From: Halomicronema sp. CCY15110
GTDB lineage: Bacteria; Cyanobacteriota; Cyanobacteriia; Phormidesmidales; Phormidesmidaceae
Reading direction: 5' to 3'
Assembly: GCF_016888165.1 (NCBI RefSeq)
Contig: NZ_JACSWC010000426.1
Span: forward strand, 1-34,500
DNA: 34,500 nt
Under the pieces are notes generated by a model that saw only the letters and a list, made by a program, of their open reading frames with translations, was not told the DNA's origin and did no database searches. Shown here one piece after another: positions 25,607-34,500 of this stretch (position 1 is its first letter; every line of letters begins with the position of its first letter). The translations under genes were made by a program, and so were the position numbers.

Positions 25607-26080
25607 ATGTTGAAAATCAAACTATTTGGCTTGTTGGGGGCGATCGCCCTCATCGCCATGGCGACAGCCTGTACCCCACAGTCCCCGACCCCCGACCCGG
25701 AATCCGACACCGGTGCCGAATCTGTTGCCCCAGACTTGGAAACTGCAGAGGGGCGGGCGGCTTACAGCGAGGTACCCTTACCCCCAGCAGAGCAACTGGT
25801 GGGCACTGACCCTGAAGCAATCGCCCTGGCTGCTTTTGGTATGGCCGATCCGGGGGAAGGCAATTTCGCCCAGGAGGTCACGGTGGACGAGCAGACTGCC
25901 ACGGATGCCGTCGTCACCCTGACCCAGACGGGGCTACTGGATGACTCGGTAGAGGGCATGCGATACCGACTAGAATTTACCGCCGCCGACAATCAATGGG
26001 AGATGATGTGGGCCGGACGCCAGGTGCGCTGCCAACCCAACCGGGGCTCCCAGGAATGGGCCACCGACCTGTGTAGTTGA
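25607..26080 (+). CDS. Lipoprotein of unknown function
   Basis: This 157-residue protein has a lipoprotein signal. A Lys-containing start (MLKIKLFGLLGAIALIA) leads to the lipobox MATAC with Cys22 as the acylation site. A flexible Pro/Asp/Ser-rich spacer (PQSPTPDPESDTG) and a compact domain of about 100 residues follow, with two further cysteines near the C-terminus (VRCQPN and TDLCS) that could form a disulfide. ATG at 25607 is preferred because AGGAG lies 8 nt upstream; the frame is open from 25580. It precedes the exported nucleotidase by about 100 bp on the same strand. It is probably attached to the outer face of a membrane. Function unknown. Confidence 0.8.
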   Translation: MLKIKLFGLLGAIALIAMATACTPQSPTPDPESDTGAESVAPDLETAEGRAAYSEVPLPPAEQLVGTDPEAIALAAFGMADPGEGNFAQEVTVDEQTATDAVVTLTQTGLLDDSVEGMRYRLEFTAADNQWEMMWAGRQVRCQPNRGSQEWATDLCS

Positions 26081-26177
26081 TGCCTTGCGACGATCGCAGT
26101 TCCTTTCCGGTTTTTCCCACAAGGTTGAGATGGCCTTCGAGAGAAGGCTATCCCGTCTGGAATCGAGTCCAATTGCC

Positions 26178-28082
26178 ATGAACAATATTCCACTCAATCG
26201 TCGGGCATTTTTAATAACTTCTTTGATTGCAGCCCCCACTGCCATGTTTTCTGTCAATGCCTTAGAAGCCCTGGCCGCTACTCCCGGCAAGCAAGTCTTC
26301 TCCATTCTCCACACCAACGACATGCACTCTAATGTCGTTGGTGTGGGGCCGCTGCGCGACTATACCCCCCTGAGCCGCAACGACGACCAGACGCGGGGTG
26401 GCTACGCTCGCCTGGGGGCACTGATTGCCCAGCGCAAAGCCGAACTGGAGCAGCTTGGCCCAGTGCTCGTCCTGGATGCGGGGGACTTCAGCATGGGCAC
26501 GGCAGTGGCTGCCGCCTGTCGGGAATTGGGGGCCGAACTCCAGCTCATGGGGCAAATGGGCTACGACGCTACTACATTTGGCAACCATGAATTTGACCTG
26601 GGGCCTGACGGCTTGGGGCAGGCGATCCAACAGGCCCAAGCAGCGGGAGACATGCCGACCATACTGGCGACCAATAGTGATGTGAGTGCCCCTTCAGACC
26701 GGCTGAAGGAGCTGCAAACGCTAGTCGAGGCGGGAGCCATTCAGCCCTACACCGTGATTGAACGGGGCGGCTTGCGGTTTGGCCTGGTGGGTTTGATTGG
26801 GAACGATGCCTTTAAATATGCCCTTGATCCGGGGGAGGTGGTGTTTAGCGACCCCATCGAAACGGCTCGAACCTGCGTGACAAAACTCAAGCAGGAAGAC
26901 CAGGTGGATGTGGTCATTGCCCTCAGCCACGGGGGCGTCGTGCAAGGCCCTGATGGGCAATTTACCAGCGGTGAAGACCTGACTTTACTGACCGCCGTGC
27001 CGGAGCTGGATGTGGTGATTGGTGGCCACACGCACTCTGAACTGACGGAGCCGCTAAAGGTGGGGAATCGTCCCGTCGTCCAAACTGGCAAGTATGGCGA
27101 AAACCTGGGGGAACTGGTGCTCAGTCTGGAAAACGGCCAGATTCAGGTTGAATCTTATCGGCTGATTCCGGTGGATGATCAGATTCTGGGCGATCGGAAG
27201 CTCCAGGCCCAGGTGGACTCGTTTTTGCAACGATCAGGCCCGGCGGCCTTTGCCTCTCGCGGCTACGCAACCAGCCAGCCCCTGGTCGTAATTTCCGAAG
27301 ATTGGCCGATGGATTATGCCGATATTGAGGCCAGCACGCCCCTGGCCAATGTGGTCTCCGATGCGTTCCGTCTGGCGACGGGCAGCCAAGTGGGATTTAC
27401 GGCAAATGGCCTGATTCGGGCGGGGTTAGTGAAGGGCAATCGCGGTGGCGTGCAAACCGTGTATGACGTATTTGCGATCGCCCCCCTGGGCGGCGGCATC
27501 ATCGACCCAACGGCAGGCAGTGCTCTCGTCAAAGGCTACTTTACCGTAGCCGAATTGAAGAACATTCTGGAGTTTTGTCTGATCGATGATCCCCATCATC
27601 CCGGTGAGTTTTTCCCTCGGGTATCGGGGCTGCGGTTTTACTACGACCCTAGTCGTCCTCGCTTTGATCAGGTTATGGCGGTGGAGCTCGGCAACCTGGA
27701 TGAGGGCTATCGCCGCCTGGACTGGGCCGATCCGACCCTTTACAGCGTCGCGACCAGTTTATTTGGCGGCAAAATCGTTGTGGCGATTCCTCAACTGACG
27801 AAGGGAGCGTTACCGCTACAGGCCAAAAAGGCCGACGGTACGCCACTGACAAATCGCCTGGAGGCTTTGGTTGACCCGCGCGAATCAACCAGCCCCTATG
27901 TGTTGTCTACCCATTCCGATCTGGATGCATCTGTGGCTGCCGTCGATGTCGCCAATCGAGAAATCAAAGAGTGGCAGGCCATTATGGATTACTTTGTCAG
28001 CTTACCCAACAAGACCCCAGACGGCATTTCGCAGCTGACTAAAGATGCCCACACGCAGGAGGTTCGAGCCATCAAGGTCTAA
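26178..28082 (+). CDS. Tat-exported UshA-type 5'-nucleotidase/phosphoesterase
   Basis: This 634-residue enzyme of the 5'-nucleotidase family releases phosphate from nucleotides or related esters outside the cytoplasm. The N-terminus carries a twin-arginine signal (LNRRAFLITSLIAAP), implying export folded with metals. The metallophosphatase domain (about residues 40-330) has all signature motifs: HTNDMHSN (D48, H50), DAGDFSMG, GNHEFD (N136, H137), SHGG and GGHTHSE. The C-terminal substrate-binding domain follows (about 370-600), with STPLANVVSDAFR, FTANGLIRAGL and VFAIAPLGGG. ATG at 26178 begins the Tat signal; an open extension to a TTG at 26085 is not needed. The sulfatase gene follows after 45 bp, suggesting an operon for nutrient release from organic esters. 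Confidence 0.93.
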   Translation: MNNIPLNRRAFLITSLIAAPTAMFSVNALEALAATPGKQVFSILHTNDMHSNVVGVGPLRDYTPLSRNDDQTRGGYARLGALIAQRKAELEQLGPVLVLDAGDFSMGTAVAAACRELGAELQLMGQMGYDATTFGNHEFDLGPDGLGQAIQQAQAAGDMPTILATNSDVSAPSDRLKELQTLVEAGAIQPYTVIERGGLRFGLVGLIGNDAFKYALDPGEVVFSDPIETARTCVTKLKQEDQVDVVIALSHGGVVQGPDGQFTSGEDLTLLTAVPELDVVIGGHTHSELTEPLKVGNRPVVQTGKYGENLGELVLSLENGQIQVESYRLIPVDDQILGDRKLQAQVDSFLQRSGPAAFASRGYATSQPLVVISEDWPMDYADIEASTPLANVVSDAFRLATGSQVGFTANGLIRAGLVKGNRGGVQTVYDVFAIAPLGGGIIDPTAGSALVKGYFTVAELKNILEFCLIDDPHHPGEFFPRVSGLRFYYDPSRPRFDQVMAVELGNLDEGYRRLDWADPTLYSVATSLFGGKIVVAIPQLTKGALPLQAKKADGTPLTNRLEALVDPRESTSPYVLSTHSDLDASVAAVDVANREIKEWQAIMDYFVSLPNKTPDGISQLTKDAHTQEVRAIKV

Positions 28083-28127
28083 CGATGAGTTGTGCAACTG
28101 GCGGTATTCAATCTTTTTGAGGCACTT

Positions 28128-30503
28128 ATGCTTAAACGCATCTGGAAATTCGCCCTGACCTGGGTGGTAATGGTGGCGATCGCCCTGCAATCGGCTGCCG
28201 TCCCCACCCAGGCCGCTCCCTATCCTGCGGCCCAGGCAACCCTGGCTACCGCCACCCAACTGCCCCAGCCCGACCCCAAATTTACGGGGAAAGTCGGCAA
28301 CACCTACCAAGATTCGGTCCCCAGCTATCCCCAGCCGATTAAAGCCCCGGCGGACGCCCCCAACGTGCTGCTGATTTTGCTAGATGACGTCGGCTTTGGC
28401 ATGACCTCCCCCTTTGGTGGTCCCGTGCCCACCCCCAACCTGGATAAGCTGGCCCAAAACGGCCTTTCCTACACCCGCTTCCACACCACCGCCCTGTGCA
28501 GCCCCACCCGGGGAGCCCTGCTGACCGGACGCAATCACCACAGCATCGGCACCGGGGTGATTACCGAATTGGGCACGGGCTACCCCGGCTACACAGGCAT
28601 CATCCCCAAAAGCACCGCCTTGGTGTCGGAAACCCTGAAGGACAACGGCTACGCCACCGCCATGTTCGGCAAATGGCACAACACCCCGGAACAGGACATC
28701 AGCCCCGCTGGTCCCTTCGATCGCTGGCCCACCGGCCTCGGCTTCGACTATTTCTACGGTTTTAACCAGGGGGAGGCCCACCAGTATTACCCCACCCTGT
28801 ACCGCAACACCGTCCACGTCGATCCCCCGGCCACCCCGGCAGAGGGCTACCACTTCACGACCGATATGACCGATGAGGCGATCGCCTGGACTCGCAACGT
28901 CCGTGCTGCCAACCCCGACAAGCCCTGGTTTGTCTACTTCAGCACCGGAGCGGTTCATGCCCCGCACCATGTCCCGCCGGAATGGCGCGCCAAGTTCAAA
29001 GGCCAGTTCGACTCCGGCTGGGATAAGCAGCGGCAACTCACCCACGCCAAACAACTAGAGCTGGGCGTCATCCCCGCCGGGACGCAGCTCACCCCTCGTC
29101 CAGCGGAAATCCCCGCCTGGGATAGCCTCACCGACGACGAGAAGACCGTCTACACCACCTTGATGGAAAACTACGCCGGGTACATGGCCCACACCGATTA
29201 CCATGTGGGTCGCCTGGTTGATTCCCTGGCAGCCTCTGGTGAACTGGACAACACCCTGATCTTCTACATCATTGGCGACAACGGCGCGAGTGCCGAAGGC
29301 GGACTGGAAGGCACCTTCAGCGAGCTGGCCAGTCTACTAGGGATTCAGCTCGGTCTGGAAAGTACCATCAACCGTCTGGATGAAATCGGCGGCCCCACTA
29401 GCGAACCTCACGTTCCCGTGGGTTGGGCCTGGGCGATGGATGCGCCCTTCCAGTGGACGAAGCAGGTGGCCAGCCACTTTGGCGGCACCCGCAACCCGAT
29501 GGTGGTGCACTGGCCCAACGGCATTCAGGCCAAAGGCGAGGTCCGCACCTAGTTCCACCATGTGATCGACGTGGTGCCGACCATTCTGGAAGCCGCCCAC
29601 ATTGCGGCCCCGCAGGAGGTCAACGGCATTACCCAGAAACCCATCGAAGGGGTCAGCATGGCCTACTCCTTTGACGCTGCCGCTGCGCCCGATCGCCGCA
29701 CCAATCAGTACTTTGAGATGTTCACCAACCGAGCCATCTACGATCATGGCTGGACGGCGGTGAGCCGCTTTGGCCTGCCCTGGGACACCAACAGCCGCAC
29801 CGGCAATTTTGAGGAGTCGCCCTGGGAGCTGTACCACGTCGAGGAAGACTTCAGCCAGGCCAATGACCTGGCAGCAGAGAATCCGGCCAAGCTGAAGCAG
29901 CTACAAGCCAAGTTCATTCGGGAAGCGAAAAAGTACAACGTCCTCCCCCTCGACCCCCGCTTTGCCGAGCGCCTTGACCCCACACTACGGGTGGGGGGCG
30001 AACCAGCCACCCACTGGACCTACTATGGCAACAACGTCTGGCTCCCCGAACCCGTCGGCCCCCAGCTGTTTCCCCGAGGGCACACCATCACCGCTCAGGT
30101 GGATATTCCCCAGGGCGGCGCGGATGGCGTGATCGCCTGTGCCGGAGGCTTTTCAGCAGGCTGGTCGCTGTTCGTGCAGGATGGTAAGCCCAACTTCCGC
30201 TATACGGTGTTTGAAGTCGGTGATGTCACCATCCCCGGCACGGTGAAGCTGCCGGAGGGCGAGGTCACCCTCAAAACCGAGTTCATCCCCGATGGCGTTC
30301 CCGAAGGGGCTGGCACGGTGAAGCTGTACGTCAACGACCAGCCAGCGGGAGAAGGGAAGCTGACCCGCACCCTCTTCCGCCACGGTCTAGAGCCCTTTGA
30401 AGTGGGGCGCGACTCGATTACCGCGATCGCTCCCGAGTACCAGAATCAGGGCAAGTTCGAGTTCACCGGCCAGATCGAGCAGGTGGCCTTTGCGCTGAAG
30501 TAA
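28128..30503 (+). pseudogene. Sulfatase interrupted by a single in-frame amber codon
   Basis: This exported sulfatase would have about 791 residues if read through. A signal peptide (MLKRIWKFALTWVVMVAIAL) leads to the type I sulfatase domain: metal site NVLLILLDDVGFGM, formylglycine motif C124-S-P-T-R in HTTALCSPTRGALLTGR, MFGKWH, and GDNGASAEGG. Codon 475 is TAG (29550-29552), exactly where the tandem paralogue has Gln in RFQFSHVID (here RT-stop-FHHVID). The frame continues undamaged to 30503 through HVIDVVPTILEAA and a C-terminal beta-sandwich. A CAG-to-TAG change explains it. The upstream part alone (486 residues at most) lacks the C-terminal region. Otherwise the length and sequence parallel the intact 787-residue gene 60 bp downstream. 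It is a pseudogene, a suppressible allele or a sequencing error. Confidence 0.9.
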
Positions 30504-30511
30504 ACGTTGTC

Positions 30512-30548
30512 CTAGAACTCCGAGGTCTTTGAGACCTCGGAGTTCTAG
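30512..30548. repeat. 17-bp perfect hairpin between tandem sulfatase genes
   Basis: CTAGAACTCCGAGGTCT at 30512-30528 pairs perfectly with 30532-30548 across the loop TTG. It fills almost the whole 60-bp gap between two co-directional genes and ends just before the ribosome-binding sequence AGAGGAAAAG of the downstream gene. No T-tract follows. It may be an intercistronic stabiliser or attenuator, or a dispersed palindromic insertion. Confidence 0.65.
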
Positions 30549-30563
30549 ATCTAGAGGAAAAGT

Positions 30564-32927
30564 ATGTTCAATCGCATCTGGAAATTTGCTCTGGCCTGGG
30601 TGGCGATCGCCGCCTTCGTGCTCCAATCCGCCGTGCCCCCCGCCCTGGCTCAGGAAATTTTGCCCCACCCGGACAAGCCCTTTGCTGGCAAAATTGGGCT
30701 GACCTATAAAACATCCGAACCCGTTAAATCACAGCTCAAACTACCCAGCACCTACGGCATCGAAAACGCTCCCAACGTACTGCTGGTGCTGATTGACGAC
30801 GTGGGCTTCGGCCAGTTCAGCAGCTTTGGCGGCAGCATCCCCACCCCCACCATGGATCGGGTGGTGAAAAACGGGTTGCAGTTCACCCAGTTCCACACCA
30901 CCGCCCTCTGTTCCCCCACCCGCGCGGCGCTGCTCACCGGGCGCAACCACCACTCCATCGGTAACGGCGTGATTACCGAAGCAGGCACGGGCTTCCCTGG
31001 TTATTCCGGAGTAATTCCTGACAACGCCGCGACGTTTGCTCAAGTTTTGCAGGCCTACGGCTACGCCACCGCCTGGTTTGGCAAAAACCACAACGTGCCC
31101 GACTGGGAAAGCAGCATGGCTGGCCCCTTCGATCGCTGGCCGCGCGGCTTGGGCTTTGACTACTTCTACGGCTTTGTCGGCGGCGACACCGACCAGTTCC
31201 ACCCTGCCCTGGTGGAAAATACGACCCGCATTGAACCGCCTGAAATCAACGCTGATGGCTCTCCCTATCACCTCAGCACCGACCTGGCCGATCACGCCAT
31301 CAACTACATTCGTCAGGTGAACGCGGTTTCTCCTGAAAAACCTTTCTTCGTCTACCTCTCACCCGGTGCCACCCATGCCCCCCACCAGGCTCCCCAAGAG
31401 TGGATCGACCAATTCAAAGGCCAGTTCGACAGGGGCTGGGACCAGTACCGCATCGACACTTTCGAGCGGCAGAAGAAGCTCGGTGTAATTCCCGCTGACG
31501 CCAAGCTCACCCCCCGTCCCGCCGCCCTCGCCGCCTGGGCTTCCCTCTCCCCCGAGGAGCAGCGGGTCTATGCTCGCATGATGGAAGTGTTTGCCGGATT
31601 CACCGCCCATGTGGACCATGAGGTGGGTCGTGTGGTGGATGCGATCGACCAGATTGGCGAACTCGACAACACGCTGGTGATCTACATCGCGGGCGACAAC
31701 GGCTCCAGCGCAGAAGGCGGCTTCAACGGTCTGTTGAACGAAATGACCTTCTTCAACGGCCTGTCCGAAAAGCTGGAAGCAAAGGTGGCGGCGATCAACG
31801 ACCTGGGCGGTCCCCTGTACTACAACCACTTCCCCGCCGCCTGGGCCTGGGCCATGGATTCCCCCTTCCAGTGGACCAAGCAAATTGCCTCCCACTTTGG
31901 CGGCACCCGCAACGGTATGGCGATGTCCTGGCCCAACGGCATCAAAGATCAGGGCAGCAAACGCTTCCAGTTCAGTCATGTGATCGACATTGCGCCGACG
32001 ATTTTGGCGGCGATCGGCATCGACCAGCCCGTGCAGGTGAACGGCATCACCCAGAAGCCCATTGAAGGCACCAGCCTGACCTACACCTTCGAGGATGCGA
32101 AGGTCCCCACTCGCCACACGACTCAGTATTTTGAGATGGCGGGCAATCAGGGCATTTACAGCGACGGTTGGATGGCTAGTGCCCTGTGGAGCGAACCCTG
32201 GGTACCGGAACCGCCAGCGGATAAAAACATCCTGAACCTGGATTGGGAGCTGTACCACATTGACGAAGACTTCACCCAGGCGGTGGATCTGGCCGACCAG
32301 ATGCCCGAAAAGCTCCAGGAGATGAAAGACCTGTTCTACGCCGAAGCGGCTAAGTACAATGTGCTGCCCTTGGATGGTCGCAAAATCGCCAGATTGAATG
32401 TCGCCAACCGTCCCAGCCTGACGGCAGGTCGCACCCACTTTGCCTACCCACGGGGCATTCGTGTCCCAGAAGGTTCATCCCCTGACCTGAAACACGTCAA
32501 CCACACCATTACCGCCCATGTGGAAATTCCCTCCCAGGGGGCGGAAGGCATGTTGATGACCCTGGGGGGACGGTTCGCCGGATACGGCCTGTTTGTGAAG
32601 GACGGCAAACTCGTCTACCACTACAACCTGGCCGGGGTCGAGCGGTACAACATTGAGTCTGATCAGCGTATCCCCACGGGCAAAGTGGTGCTCAAGGCGG
32701 AGTATAAGACTGATGCCAACCAGCCCTATGCCGGGGGGACGGTAACGCTGTACGCCAACAACAAAAAAATTGGCCAGGGTCGGGTGGAGAAGAGCATTCC
32801 CAACCGCGTCACCCTGGACGAGACGATGGACATCGGCTTCGATACGGGGACTCCGGTGATGGAAGCCTACGAGCTGCCCTTTGCCTTTACCGGCAAGCTG
32901 GATGAGGTGGCGATCGACTTGGGTTAG
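30564..32927 (+). CDS. Secreted sulfatase (formylglycine-dependent), intact
   Basis: It is predicted to hydrolyse sulfate esters outside the cytoplasm. The 787 residues open with a signal peptide (MFNRIWKFALAWVAIAAFVL, cleavage near ALA) nearly identical to the upstream paralogue. The sulfatase domain spans about residues 65-560: metal aspartates in NVLLVLIDDVGFG, C116-S-P-T-R (Cys converted to formylglycine) in HTTALCSPTRAALLTGR, WFGKNHN, SPGATHAPHQAP, and metal site AGDNGSSAEGG. A C-terminal LamG-like beta-sandwich (about 640-787) begins at HTITAHVEIPSQGAEG. AGAGGA precedes the ATG. The long C-terminal domain is typical of large bacterial arylsulfatases. A formylglycine-generating enzyme is not encoded in this window and must act in trans. 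The natural substrate cannot be read from sequence. Confidence 0.94.
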   Translation: MFNRIWKFALAWVAIAAFVLQSAVPPALAQEILPHPDKPFAGKIGLTYKTSEPVKSQLKLPSTYGIENAPNVLLVLIDDVGFGQFSSFGGSIPTPTMDRVVKNGLQFTQFHTTALCSPTRAALLTGRNHHSIGNGVITEAGTGFPGYSGVIPDNAATFAQVLQAYGYATAWFGKNHNVPDWESSMAGPFDRWPRGLGFDYFYGFVGGDTDQFHPALVENTTRIEPPEINADGSPYHLSTDLADHAINYIRQVNAVSPEKPFFVYLSPGATHAPHQAPQEWIDQFKGQFDRGWDQYRIDTFERQKKLGVIPADAKLTPRPAALAAWASLSPEEQRVYARMMEVFAGFTAHVDHEVGRVVDAIDQIGELDNTLVIYIAGDNGSSAEGGFNGLLNEMTFFNGLSEKLEAKVAAINDLGGPLYYNHFPAAWAWAMDSPFQWTKQIASHFGGTRNGMAMSWPNGIKDQGSKRFQFSHVIDIAPTILAAIGIDQPVQVNGITQKPIEGTSLTYTFEDAKVPTRHTTQYFEMAGNQGIYSDGWMASALWSEPWVPEPPADKNILNLDWELYHIDEDFTQAVDLADQMPEKLQEMKDLFYAEAAKYNVLPLDGRKIARLNVANRPSLTAGRTHFAYPRGIRVPEGSSPDLKHVNHTITAHVEIPSQGAEGMLMTLGGRFAGYGLFVKDGKLVYHYNLAGVERYNIESDQRIPTGKVVLKAEYKTDANQPYAGGTVTLYANNKKIGQGRVEKSIPNRVTLDETMDIGFDTGTPVMEAYELPFAFTGKLDEVAIDLG

Positions 32928-32944
32928 TCTGATTGGTCAGGTGG

Positions 32945-33669
32945 GCGGTGCTCACGCGATCTCGTCCTCCCCTGCCGCCGCTAAAGACCTGGCTGAGGTG
33001 TGCCCCGATCGCCCCGGCCTCACTCGTTGCCGTCACCACCTGACAGCCTTGCTCGACCAGCCCCTCGACCGATCGCCGCACGTCTTGAAACAGGGGGGCA
33101 TCGGGCACAGGAAGCAACAGAACGCTGTCGGGAGCCGCGATCGCATTCAGCCACGCCAATTCATCTCGCCGAGGCTGGAAGTAGCCATAAACCAGCACCT
33201 TTTGGGGGGCAGGCGACTGCTCGATCGCTCGCCAATACAACTCGCTCAGGTCAATCAGCCTTTCCCCATGCAACGCTTGCTGAAACGTTTGCGCCACCGG
33301 CAAAAGTCGGTTGGTTCGTGCGGAAAATTACCGGGAAGATGGCTCAGGTCAGGGCTGCTTTGCAGGAGCGATCGCACCATTGGCAACCAAGCATTAGCAG
33401 TACCCCACCGATCGACGGGTTGCAGGGTGTCTTGCAAGACCTGGCGAAAAATAGCTTGGGCCTTGAGGGTAGAGGCGATCGCCCAGCCTGCGCATGCTAA
33501 CGTCTTGGTCGCCCCATGAGTGAGCAATTGATGGGGAGCATTGAGAGCACGGGCGGCCAGTCTCGATGCAGTGATGACTTGCTGATCAGCAGATCCCGAT
33601 AACTGGGCTGCCTTTGGGAAAAAATTTGGACAAATATACAGCGTTCCCCTGCTGGATAAGGTACAAATT
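32945..33669 (-). pseudogene. AddB/RecB-like helicase-nuclease N-terminal remnant
   Basis: Minus-strand translation gives a protein start typical of cyanobacterial AddB-like recombination nucleases: LYICPNFFPKAAQL, QQVITASRLAARALNAPHQL, then AIFRQVLQDTLQPVD. A frameshift at the A-run 33324-33327 (T4 on the coding strand; adding one T restores GNFSARTNRLLPVAQTF) switches to LPVAQTFQQALHGERLIDL, YGYFQPRRDELAWLNAIA and LFQDVRRSVEGLVEQG. The frame then runs into the antisense of the sulfatase end and stops. The start lacks ATG, GTG or TTG and abuts a possible MITE. The C-terminal nuclease domain, usually hundreds of residues on, is absent. The assignment rests on motif resemblance and is moderately sure. 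Confidence 0.55.
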
Positions 33670-33741
33670 TAGATCTGAGACTTAAGCGTGACAAGGATTT
33701 CAGGGCTAACGCTGTACCTCACGGGAGCGGGAACCGCTGTA
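33637..33741. mobile_element. Possible MITE (80- or 105-bp imperfect inverted repeat)
   Basis: TACAGCGTTCCCCTG at 33637-33651 is mirrored by CAGGGCTAACGCTGTA at 33701-33716 and again by GCGGGAACCGCTGTA at 33727-33741. The two possible right ends suggest nested or adjacent inserts. No transposase frame is inside. It abuts the nuclease remnant and may have disrupted its start. Confidence 0.45.
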
Positions 33742-34500
33742 AAGCAGACGAGCCATGAGGGTATATTCCGTTGAGAAATTCAGCCCTAACCCAGAGAAAG
33801 TAAGGACTGCTACGACTGGGCCTGCGATCAGCTTTCCCAACCATTTCCGTGATCTCACGTAAAAATTGGGAAACAAAGCACGGATCACTACAACTTTACG
33901 TTGTGGTTTTCGATCAGTAGGAGCGCCAATATTGGCGGAGGTGGCCTGTCTTATTGGGGGGGAATCTAGTCAACTTCCAAATAGATTTGAGGAAGAGGAG
34001 TTTCTGGTTTCGGTAAGAATGTGTCCAAATAAATCGAACCTGATATAGATGCCAAAGTTCAGAAGTGGAAAATATGCAAATCCATAAGCTCATCCCAAGG
34101 TCATGTTTGAAAAATCACTGGCAGGCAAGCTGTCCACCCTGAAGCATGGAGGCATTGGCATGCCTGGGATATCCCAAATCAGACACATTGTCTCGTGCCC
34201 TTAGCTGAACCTTGAAAGGCGCTACTAAGATTCACTTTCATAGGTGTAAGGGATCACTTTTTAACCGTCATGTTTTAATTAGCCGGGCTCAAACAGCTGG
34301 CCTTTAAAGCAGTCAGAGCTGTATTGATGAGCCTTTCTGACGGCCATGCATTAATCAACTCTTTCGATTGCGACACAATCAACAATCGTTGATCTATTGA
34401 TTCTGAAATGACGATGGCTTAGCTAGTCTAGTACCGCATAGCGGAAATGCATATACCCTTAAGGAGTGAGTTTTAGAGGCTGACGTCGAATGCCTGGTCC
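33742..34500. other. Gene-poor right end
   Basis: No supported gene lies here. Short open frames (for example 33866-34048, plus) have no family features, and the composition is more AT-rich than the sulfatase genes. The last 300 bp look like promoter or intergenic DNA. A small CCGC-ATA-GCGG hairpin lies near 34434-34444. A gene may begin beyond the window. Confidence 0.5.

Noticed and set aside
29550-29552. Amber codon as pyrrolysine or other programmed recoding
   Set aside because: No downstream insertion element is seen, cyanobacteria are not known for pyrrolysine, and a simple CAG-to-TAG change matches the paralogue's Gln.
31359-32438. Minus-strand open frame of 359 codons opposite the intact sulfatase
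   Set aside because: Its composition is a typical antisense artefact of a GC-rich gene, and the plus strand carries all sulfatase motifs.
1-34500. CRISPR array or prophage
   Set aside because: No regularly spaced direct repeats and no phage structural or integrase genes were seen.

Overview
The window reads as a chromosomal segment of a cyanobacterium, probably a filamentous Leptolyngbya-like lineage, although the genus cannot be fixed from the sequence. The reasons are the very frequent HIP1 octamer GCGATCGC (for example 982-989, 2046-2053, 3033-3040, 28176-28183), a HO2-type heme oxygenase next to hemN, a PCP-reductase-family small protein, cyanobacterial GlgA and GlgX, and a DUF502 protein. 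No rRNA, tRNA or CRISPR array was recognised.

Region 1 (about 0.4-12.2 kb) is mostly housekeeping. On the minus strand lie glgA (glycogen synthase), a DUF502 membrane protein, an MgtE Mg2+ transporter/channel, a large sensor adenylate cyclase (dCache-HAMP-cyclase) and a 55-residue PCP-reductase-family protein. On the plus strand lie a secreted TPR-like protein, a small TerB-like protein, glgX (glycogen debranching) and a FetB-type permease. A minus-strand RibD/DHFR-like reductase faces the permease. Region 2 (12.2-17 kb) holds a membrane-anchored coiled-coil protein and a hemN/ho2 pair, the oxygen-independent and oxygen-dependent tetrapyrrole steps that other cyanobacteria induce together at low oxygen. 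About 1 kb of AT-richer DNA without a convincing gene lies upstream of ho2.

Region 3 (17.9-21.8 kb) is an envelope cluster: a six-helix membrane protein, a small secreted protein, a SnoaL/NTF2-like secreted protein just downstream of an outer-membrane beta-barrel protein, and another small secreted protein.

Region 4 (22.2-33.7 kb) is the accessory part and the most interesting. An AraC-type regulator is bracketed by inverted copies of a 27-bp sequence (25/27 identical). Beyond it, all on the plus strand, are a sulfatase C-terminal half fused to a signal peptide, a small secreted protein, the decayed 3' end of another sulfatase, a lipoprotein, a Tat-exported UshA-type 5'-nucleotidase, and two tandem about 790-residue sulfatases. 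The first tandem sulfatase has one in-frame amber codon at 29550; the second is intact. The gene set suggests an exported locus for releasing sulfate and phosphate from organic esters, in which sulfatase genes have been duplicated and lost. It ends against a truncated, frameshifted AddB/RecB-like nuclease remnant and a possible MITE, then about 0.8 kb without a convincing gene.

Several strong palindromes (73-131, 4825-4853, 22002-22046, 25477-25510, 30512-30548, 33637-33741) sit between genes. Most lack a T-tract and look more like dispersed palindromic or MITE-like elements than classical terminators.
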